From NCBI GenBank assembly GCA_902556825.1, contig CACDXO010000001.1, positions 16,001 to 75,279 on the forward strand: 59,279 nt of DNA. Direction: 5' to 3'. The stretch comes from an uncultured Pelagibacteraceae bacterium. Its GTDB lineage: Bacteria; Pseudomonadota; Alphaproteobacteria; Pelagibacterales; Pelagibacteraceae. This document shows positions 53,385 through 59,279 of this stretch, piece by piece (the stretch's first letter is position 1; each line of letters begins with the position of its first letter). The notes beneath the pieces were generated by a model. It had not been told where the DNA came from, searched no databases, and saw only the letters and a list, made by a program, of their open reading frames with translations. A program made the position numbers and the translations under genes.

Positions 53385-54524
53385 ATGAAAACTTATAATG
53401 AAGTAAAGTTAGCTCAGGAGCTAATAAGATTTCCAACAATTAAAACTGAAGATAAGGGTATAATGAAATTCTTATCAAAAAAACTTAATGATATTGGTTT
53501 TAAATGTACAGTAATTAAATCAAAAGGAACCGGACCAAAACTGGCACTAAATTTATATGCGAGATTTGGTAAATCAAAACCTCATATAAATTTTTTAGGA
53601 CATACTGATGTAGTTGCAAACCTTAATAATTGGAAAATTCCACCATTTAAAGGTGTTGTAAGAAATGGATATTTAAACGGAAGAGGATCTCAAGATATGA
53701 AAGGTGGAATAGCTTGCTTTATAAGTGCAATTAGCAAATTTATTAAAAATAAAAAATTTAAAGGATCTATTTCAATTATTATTACAGCAGACGAAGAAAC
53801 AACAGGTTACGGTTGTCCAGCTACTATTAAATATCTTAAAAAAAGACGAGAAAAAATTGATTTTTCAATTGTTGCCGAACCATCTTCAAATATATCTGTC
53901 GGTGATGAAATAAGAATAGGAAGGCGTGGATCCATGAATGGAATTGTAACTGTATATGGTAAAAGTGGTCACTCAGCGTTCACTGGTTCTTATATCAATC
54001 CATGCACAGCTTTAGCTAAAATAATAGCAAAATTAAAAAGTGCATCGTTAGATAATGGTACAAAATTTATGCCTCCATCTAACTTAGAATTTACAAAAAT
54101 AAACGTAGATAATTTATCTGAAAATGTAGTACCTCAATCAGCCAGTGCAAAATTTAATATTAGATTTAACTCTAAACATAAATCAGCTTCTCTAAAGAAA
54201 AAACTAAGTAAAATAATAAATGCGGTTGCAAAAAAAGAAAAATGTAAAACTAAAATAGAATATAGAGTGAGTGGTGAAGCTTTTTATACTAAACCAAATA
54301 AAGAAATTTATATGGTTAAAAAAATTGTTAAAAAAGTTACAGGTAACTCAGCAAAATTAAATTGTAGAGGTGGTACAAGTGATAGTAGATTTTTAGGTTC
54401 AATCCCAAGATTAGAATTAGGATTAAGAAATACAACCATTCATATGGTTGATGAGAGATCACCAATTTCAGATTTGAAAAAATTGACTAAAATATATTAT
54501 AATATTTTAGAAAATTATTTTTAA
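53385..54524 (+). CDS. dapE: Succinyl-diaminopimelate desuccinylase
   Basis: Zinc hydrolase releasing LL-diaminopimelate. The 379-residue protein has GHTDVV near 68, GRGSQDMKGGIACF near 98, TADEETTGYG near 130 and a CRGGTSDSRF segment near 325. Metal ligands H, D, E and the C-terminal H (TIHMVDE) are all visible. Overlaps the next gene by 1 nt. Confidence 0.96.
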   Translation: MKTYNEVKLAQELIRFPTIKTEDKGIMKFLSKKLNDIGFKCTVIKSKGTGPKLALNLYARFGKSKPHINFLGHTDVVANLNNWKIPPFKGVVRNGYLNGRGSQDMKGGIACFISAISKFIKNKKFKGSISIIITADEETTGYGCPATIKYLKKRREKIDFSIVAEPSSNISVGDEIRIGRRGSMNGIVTVYGKSGHSAFTGSYINPCTALAKIIAKLKSASLDNGTKFMPPSNLEFTKINVDNLSENVVPQSASAKFNIRFNSKHKSASLKKKLSKIINAVAKKEKCKTKIEYRVSGEAFYTKPNKEIYMVKKIVKKVTGNSAKLNCRGGTSDSRFLGSIPRLELGLRNTTIHMVDERSPISDLKKLTKIYYNILENYF

Positions 54525-55447
54525 TGAAAACAGCAATAATTACATCTAAATCTTCCTTAAATCACAATACTGGTTCTGGACATCCTGAAAGTATTTCAAG
54601 AGTCACTTCAATACTTGAAACATTAAAAAAAAATAAAAAGTTAATTTGGAAAAATCCAGTTAGTTTTGATAAAGATATCATTAAACAAGCGCATTCTTCT
54701 AGTTACGTAGATACAGTTGAAAACGCTTTTCCTGAAAAAGGTTTGGTATTTTTAGATGGTGATACAGTTGTTTCACCTGGTAGTAAAGATGCAACTTTCG
54801 ATGCAGTTGGTTCTATAATCACTGCAATTGATGGAGTTGAAAATAAAGAATTTGGAGCTGCTCATTGTGTTACAAGACCTCCGGGACACCACGCTGAAAA
54901 AAGTAAAGCAATGGGTTTTTGTGTAATAAATAATATTGGTGTTGCTGCAAATTATCTAATTTCTAAATATAAATATAAGAGAATTGCAGTTTTGGACTGG
55001 GACTGTCACTTTGGAAATGGAACTTATGATATTCTTAAGTCTAACAAGAATGTTTTTTTTTCAAGCTTGCATCAATATCCATACTATCCAGGAGGTGGAA
55101 CAGAGGATGAAAAAGGTGAGCATAACAATGCTTTAAATATCCCACTACCAGCAGGCACTAACTCTAGGCAATATTTTGATGCTTATGAGCATATGCTTAA
55201 AAGATTAAAAGAATTTAGACCTGAGTTTATATTAATGTCAGCGGGCTATGATGCTCATCGTCTTGATCCATTATGTCAGCTAAATTTAGAGTCTAAGGAC
55301 TATTATGAGATAACCAGAAGAGCTTTGGAAACAACAAAGGAGTTTTGTAATGGAAAAGTTGTTTCTATTTTAGAAGGTGGTTATGATCTTAATGCCTTGG
55401 CTGAAAGTGCGAACGAGCATGTTAACGCACTATTAGAATTTAATTGA
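54524..55447 (+). CDS. Histone deacetylase family protein
   Basis: A 307-residue arginase-fold deacylase. Active-site motifs: GHPES, RPPGHHAEKSKAMGFC with tandem His near 125, DWDCHFGNGT (zinc ligands near 160), LSAGYDAH-like MSAGYDAHRLDPL, and EGGYDL. In bacteria this family includes acetylpolyamine amidohydrolases and acetoin-utilisation proteins, so the substrate is uncertain. It is followed 31 nt later by a SET-domain gene. Confidence 0.92.
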   Translation: MKTAIITSKSSLNHNTGSGHPESISRVTSILETLKKNKKLIWKNPVSFDKDIIKQAHSSSYVDTVENAFPEKGLVFLDGDTVVSPGSKDATFDAVGSIITAIDGVENKEFGAAHCVTRPPGHHAEKSKAMGFCVINNIGVAANYLISKYKYKRIAVLDWDCHFGNGTYDILKSNKNVFFSSLHQYPYYPGGGTEDEKGEHNNALNIPLPAGTNSRQYFDAYEHMLKRLKEFRPEFILMSAGYDAHRLDPLCQLNLESKDYYEITRRALETTKEFCNGKVVSILEGGYDLNALAESANEHVNALLEFN

Positions 55448-55478
55448 AAACAATAAATCTTTGGTTAAACAAACTTTT

Positions 55479-55955
55479 ATGAAGCTTTATAAAATTAAAA
55501 AATCTAACATTGATAAAAATGGACGTGGTCTTTACGCTACTAAGAATATTAAAGCTGGAACTAAAATTATAGAATATGTAGGAAATATTATAACAAAAAA
55601 ACAAACTGAAGATTCAGATAAATTTGATAATTCAAAACCAATTTACTTGTTTAATTTAAATAAAAGATATGATTTAGATGGAGATGTCTCATGGAATACT
55701 GCGCGCTTGATCAATCATTCATGCTCAAATAACTGCGAATATGATGGAACTGGTTTAAAAATTTGGGTTGTTTCAAGTAAAGAAATTAAAAAAGACGAGG
55801 AATTAACCTGCGACTACGGCTTCGGATTTGACTCCGACTTTAAGCAATTTCCTTGTGCGTGTAAATCTATAAATTGCTGTGGTTATATCGTTAGAACAGA
55901 AAGTCGCTGGAGAATTAATAAAAAATTCAAAAAAAATACAAGAATTAGTAGATAA
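55479..55955 (+). CDS. SET domain protein-lysine methyltransferase
   Basis: The start is placed at ATG 55479 (MKLYKIKKSNIDKNGRGLYA), giving 158 residues; a TTG 18 nt upstream is possible. SET motifs: NGRGLYATKNIKAGTKI, the RLINHSCSNNCEYDG catalytic core near residues 72-87 and ELTCDYGFGF. A post-SET-like CACKSINCCGYI cluster follows and may bind zinc. It overlaps the converging truA gene by 11 nt. The target protein is unknown. Confidence 0.93.
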   Translation: MKLYKIKKSNIDKNGRGLYATKNIKAGTKIIEYVGNIITKKQTEDSDKFDNSKPIYLFNLNKRYDLDGDVSWNTARLINHSCSNNCEYDGTGLKIWVVSSKEIKKDEELTCDYGFGFDSDFKQFPCACKSINCCGYIVRTESRWRINKKFKKNTRISR

Positions 55956-56685
55956 TTTTTTCAAGATACAGCCCATAAGCTGGTGCAGGGGGGGCACAAT
56001 TTTTTCTTTTTTTTGATTTAAAAACGTTTTCAAATTTTTTAATATCCCATTTCTTTTCTGCTAAATATTTTAGACATCCAACCATTGATCTAACTTGATT
56101 TCTTAAAAAAGATTTTGATCTAAATTCAATTTCAATTTTCTTATTGGTCACCTTTATAGTTATCTTATTAATTTTTTTTATAGGACTTTTAGCGTAACAA
56201 TTTGTTGCCCTCATGGTGCTAAAGTCATGTGTACCTACTAATTTTTTAGCCCCTTCTTTTAATAATTTAATATCTAGTTTCTTTCTTATATGCCATGCTC
56301 TTTCATTTTCTATAACAGGTGTAGCTAAACGGTTAATAATAAAATATTTATATACTCTTTCTTTTGCAGAATACCTTGCGTGGAAATTTTTATTTCTTTT
56401 AATAATATTAATTATAGAAATTTTTTTTGGATTTAAAAAAAAATTTAGAGATTTAATCATTTTATCTATATTTTGAATTTTATTTTCAACATCAAAATGA
56501 GCTGATTGTCCGTTTGCATGAACTTCACGATCTGTGCGCCCAGCAGAATATAAAATAATTTTTTGCTTTAATAATTTTGATAAAGTTGATTGAATTATTT
56601 TTTGAACAGATTTTCCCTTTTTTTGTATTTGCCAACCTATGAAAGGGGTTCCAACATACTCAATTAAAATCTGATATCTATACAT
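55945..56685 (-). CDS. truA: tRNA pseudouridine(38-40) synthase
   Basis: Makes pseudouridine in the anticodon arm. A 246-residue protein with the catalytic Asp in AGRTDREVHANGQSAHFDV near residue 52. Most TruA proteins read GRTDAGVHA here; the two residues after the catalytic Asp are changed to Arg-Glu. RSFLRNQVRSMVGCL and HDFSTMRA near the C-terminus fit. Starts directly after fmt (1-nt overlap). Confidence 0.95.
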   Translation of the reverse strand: MYRYQILIEYVGTPFIGWQIQKKGKSVQKIIQSTLSKLLKQKIILYSAGRTDREVHANGQSAHFDVENKIQNIDKMIKSLNFFLNPKKISIINIIKRNKNFHARYSAKERVYKYFIINRLATPVIENERAWHIRKKLDIKLLKEGAKKLVGTHDFSTMRATNCYAKSPIKKINKITIKVTNKKIEIEFRSKSFLRNQVRSMVGCLKYLAEKKWDIKKFENVFKSKKRKNCAPPAPAYGLYLEKIIY

Positions 56686-57608
56686 TAAGCAATATTGGTG
56701 CCTTTTTTAATTTGGGTACCAAGTAAAAATTCATTTATTTGCTGAACTCTTTTCCCTTCTCGCTGAATACTTAATACTTTTATTGATCCTTCTCCACAAC
56801 ACACCTCAAAATTTTCACTTACTATATTGCCAGCTTTACCATTTGTATTTGATTTTTCTGCTTTTAATATTTTATATCTTTCACCATTAAATAAAAAAAA
56901 TGCTCCTGGGTAGGGATAAAGTCCATTTATTTTTCCTATTATTTTCTCTGCATTTTCATTCCAATCTATTTTTCCTTCTATTTTTTGAATTTTTTTTGCA
57001 TAGGTTGCTTTAGAATGATCTTGATCTTTAAATTCTACATTCTCATCAAAAATTTTATCTAAAATATCTAAAATTTTTTCTGAAGCAATTTGTGATAGTT
57101 TTTCAGATAATTCTTCTGAATTCATTTTTTCTGAAATTTTTATTGAGTATTGATTGCAAACTGGACCCTCATCTAAATTTTCATTTATTTTCATTATGCT
57201 AATACCTGTTTCTTTATCTAAATTCATTATTGACCTTTGTATAGGTGCCGCTCCTCTCCATTTAGGAAGTAGAGAAGCATGAACGTTTAAAAATCCTTTT
57301 TTAGGAATATTTAATAAGTTTTTTGGAATAATTTGACCGTAGGAAACTACTATAATGATATCTGGTTGTAATTTTGTAAGATATGATTCTTCTTCAATAT
57401 TTTTTTTTAAGGATTGAGGAGTTCTCACATCTAAACTTATATTTTCAGAAAATAAATTTACAGATGACTTGTTTAATTTTTGCCCTCTATTAGATTTTTT
57501 GGGTGGTTGAGTATAAACAACTGAAATTGGATATCCATTTTGATAAAGCGATTTTAAAATTGGAACAGCAAAATTGGATGTGCCCATAAAAACTATCTTT
57601 TTAATCAT
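56685..57608 (-). CDS. fmt: Methionyl-tRNA formyltransferase
   Basis: Formylates initiator Met-tRNA. A 307-residue protein with the N-terminal FMGTSNFAVPILKSL, the catalytic NVHASLLPKWRGAAPIQ segment near residue 108 and the C-terminal OB domain about 205-307. Three nt after def, the normal def-fmt operon. Confidence 0.97.
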   Translation of the reverse strand: MIKKIVFMGTSNFAVPILKSLYQNGYPISVVYTQPPKKSNRGQKLNKSSVNLFSENISLDVRTPQSLKKNIEEESYLTKLQPDIIIVVSYGQIIPKNLLNIPKKGFLNVHASLLPKWRGAAPIQRSIMNLDKETGISIMKINENLDEGPVCNQYSIKISEKMNSEELSEKLSQIASEKILDILDKIFDENVEFKDQDHSKATYAKKIQKIEGKIDWNENAEKIIGKINGLYPYPGAFFLFNGERYKILKAEKSNTNGKAGNIVSENFEVCCGEGSIKVLSIQREGKRVQQINEFLLGTQIKKGTNIA

Positions 57609-57611
57609 AAA

Positions 57612-58136
57612 TTAAAGAACGACTCTGTCTTCTTTACTTTTTTGTTTAGATAGTTTTTTTATTATCATTGATTTTTTTAACTTAGACAAATAGTCAATAA
57701 ATAATATTCCTTCTAAATGATCCATCTCATGTTGAATGCAGGTTGCCAATAAGCCATCGGCTTTTAATATTTTTTTATTACCATGATAATCTAAATATTC
57801 TACTTCACAGTTACTTGGCCTATTAACTTCAGCAAATTGATCAGGGACGCTCAGGCATCCTTCAAGATATTTAGATAAGTTTGAGTTTTTATTTTTAATT
57901 ATAGGGTTAACAAAATATCTTGGTTCTTTTTTTTCACCCTCTTTAGATAAATCCATAACAATAATTCTTTTTGGTATTCCTATTTGAATTGCTGCCAAGC
58001 CAATTCCTTTAGCATCGTACATCGTTTCCAACATATCGTTCATTAAATGCTGTTCTTCTTTTCCTACTTTTTCAACAGGTAAAGATACTTTTCTTAAAAT
58101 TTTATTTGGTTCTGTTAAAATAGTTTTTACTGTCAT
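57612..58136 (-). CDS. def: Peptide deformylase
   Basis: Removes the formyl group from nascent proteins. A 174-residue metalloenzyme with motif 1 GIGLAAIQIG, motif 2 EGCLSVP with the metal Cys, and motif 3 QHEMDHLEG with two His and catalytic Glu. Normal length. It precedes fmt and truA on the minus strand. Confidence 0.98.
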   Translation of the reverse strand: MTVKTILTEPNKILRKVSLPVEKVGKEEQHLMNDMLETMYDAKGIGLAAIQIGIPKRIIVMDLSKEGEKKEPRYFVNPIIKNKNSNLSKYLEGCLSVPDQFAEVNRPSNCEVEYLDYHGNKKILKADGLLATCIQHEMDHLEGILFIDYLSKLKKSMIIKKLSKQKSKEDRVVL

Positions 58137-58157
58137 ATTTTAATTTTATTATAATAT

Positions 58158-59279
58158 TTAAATTTTTAAAGGAAGAACTTTTAATAATAAATTGTTTCTA
58201 ATTAGATCTAAATTTAACTCATTTAATATGTTTGTCATAAAATATAAAGAGTCTGCATCTAAATTTTCTAGATCATCCTCTCCTATTATTTCTACTAATC
58301 TAAGCAAAACCATTCCAACTTCTTTATTGTTTAACAATAATTGGATATCTGTTGGAATATTTGATTTATCAAGTTTAAACATATTTTTATACTTTTTTGA
58401 TATCTCTACTCCATCTGAAACAAGAGATTCTATTAAAATTAAATCTTTAGTTGATATTGTATAATCTTTATCTTTTTTAATTGATTTAAGTAATTTGTTT
58501 AAATCATCTTCGGCTTTTTTAATTTCATAACTTTCATCAAAATAGTTAAGAAGTTTGGATTGATGGATTATTTTATTATTAATTTTTATATTTTTTTCTT
58601 TTAAGGTTGGCGGTGTAATTTCATCAAGATAAAATGATGAAAAATTTGAAGGGATTTCATCTTCATTTACAGTTGATAAAATTTTTTTTAATTCATTATC
58701 AAATGCATTACCTATACCATCTTTTACAAAAGACTGTTTTAATTTGAATGATAAATCTAAAAGCTCATTTGTATCTTTGGTTAAAATTAATCTTTGATAG
58801 AGTAAAGCTCTTCCTTCAAAATTTTCTAAAAGCTTATAAGATTGTTTTACATTTAATAATTGATTAATATTGAACTGAAATCTTTTATATAAATCAAATA
58901 AGTCTTTTTCTTCATAATTGTTTTCATGAGTTGCTTTTTCTATTAAATAAATCTTTTCAGAATCTTCTAAATCAATAGAATCTACTTTTTCTAATAAGTT
59001 TGAAGATGAAAGATATTTCCAAATAAATTTTGGTGTATTTTTGTTTGGCTGATAGATAAATTCTAAATTCGTTCTATGCGATAAATGAAAATTTAAAATA
59101 TTATCTTCTAAAATTTTATTGTCGGTTTGTTCAATGTATTCCATCAAAAAATTAAACTTATTTTCAAAAAATTCATCATTTGAATCTGTTTCAGCATTTA
59201 AATCAAAGAGTAATTGTGCCTCTTCTCTTTTATTTTCATTTATTAAACAGTAAATTTTAAATTTATTTATATAATTATC
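58158..59279 (-). CDS. Hypothetical protein, 5' end outside the window
   Basis: The frame ends at 58158 and stays open to the right edge of the window, so at least 373 residues are coded here and the true start is beyond 59279. The TTG at 59147 is therefore not a likely start. The sequence is mostly alpha-helical, acidic and Asn/Leu-rich, with no Cys motif, membrane helix or known domain visible. It is 21 nt upstream of def and probably cotranscribed with it. I do not recognise the family. Confidence 0.7.
   Translation of the reverse strand, partial: DNYINKFKIYCLINENKREEAQLLFDLNAETDSNDEFFENKFNFLMEYIEQTDNKILEDNILNFHLSHRTNLEFIYQPNKNTPKFIWKYLSSSNLLEKVDSIDLEDSEKIYLIEKATHENNYEEKDLFDLYKRFQFNINQLLNVKQSYKLLENFEGRALLYQRLILTKDTNELLDLSFKLKQSFVKDGIGNAFDNELKKILSTVNEDEIPSNFSSFYLDEITPPTLKEKNIKINNKIIHQSKLLNYFDESYEIKKAEDDLNKLLKSIKKDKDYTISTKDLILIESLVSDGVEISKKYKNMFKLDKSNIPTDIQLLLNNKEVGMVLLRLVEIIGEDDLENLDADSLYFMTNILNELNLDLIRNNLLLKVLPLKI

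Noticed and set aside
59145-59147. TTG at 59147 as the start of the last gene
   Set aside because: The frame remains open for all 44 codons up to the window edge with the same composition, so the gene most likely starts outside the window.
1-59279. CRISPR arrays, insertion sequences, prophage genes
   Set aside because: No regularly spaced repeats, transposase, integrase or structural phage genes were found. The RecB-like nuclease resembles phage relatives but stands in a histidine gene cluster.

Overview
The window is about 59 kb of very AT-rich, tightly packed DNA from a streamlined alphaproteobacterium. GcrA, DUF1178, DUF2948, DUF4167, the alpha-type tRNA-His without a G at -1, and alpha-type gene neighbourhoods (murA-DUF2948-hisD-infA; ihfB-pyrF-trpFBA-accD-folC; rpmH-rnpA-yidC-argB-dapDE-truA-fmt-def; ffs-dnaX-ybaB-recR) all point there. 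Base composition, tiny intergenic gaps and overlapping convergent genes suggest a SAR11-like (Pelagibacterales, or HIMB59/AEGEAN-type) marine lineage. The family assignment is an inference; the class is well supported.

Layout. 1-280 is the 5' end of a 16S rRNA gene read leftward, followed by its leader and promoter. 559-12771 carries an M23 peptidase, a leftward block prmC-prfA-ispG-lysC, ubiG, argJ, secA and accA. 12908-19405 holds malate synthase G, then recR-ybaB-dnaX with the small SRP RNA, then pheA and kdsB. 19512-24533 has a membrane-anchored cytochrome c, argF-argD, an ABC-2 permease, gcrA and an NDUFA9-like reductase. 24550-36986 is one long rightward run: rnd, kdsD, lptC, lptB, aroA, cmk, rpsA, ihfB, pyrF, trpF, trpB, trpA, accD, folC. 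36983-47636 is leftward: trxA, sbcB, a RecB-like nuclease, hisG, hisZ, hisS, tRNA-His, a cold-shock gene, tRNA-Phe, infA, hisD, DUF2948, murA, dcd and two small ORFs. tRNA-Thr and a TVP38-like protein follow. 48618-55955 is rightward: rpmH, rnpA, yidD, yidC, argB, a HAD phosphatase, dapD, dapE, a histone-deacetylase-like enzyme and a SET protein. truA, fmt, def and an unidentified gene cut by the window edge close the window on the minus strand.

The main discovery is a set of three short, GC-rich hairpin inserts inside protein-coding genes. Two interrupt infA (translation factor IF1) and one interrupts a RecB-like nuclease gene. Each insert breaks the frame and brings a stop codon. Removing exactly 47, 53 and 43 nt restores a perfect 71-residue IF1 and a 229-residue nuclease with an intact QxxxY motif. 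In all three cases the last codon before the insert is NGG and the codon where the frame resumes is its synonym NGA (AGG to AGA, GGG to GGA, GGG to GGA). The hairpin starts 0 to 2 nt after the NGG codon. This is the architecture of programmed translational bypassing (phage T4 gene 60, mitochondrial byp elements): a peptidyl-tRNA takes off at one codon, skips a hairpin and lands on a matching codon. Excision of the RNA, or gene decay with a second infA elsewhere, are the alternatives. No mobile element, CRISPR array or phage region was seen otherwise.
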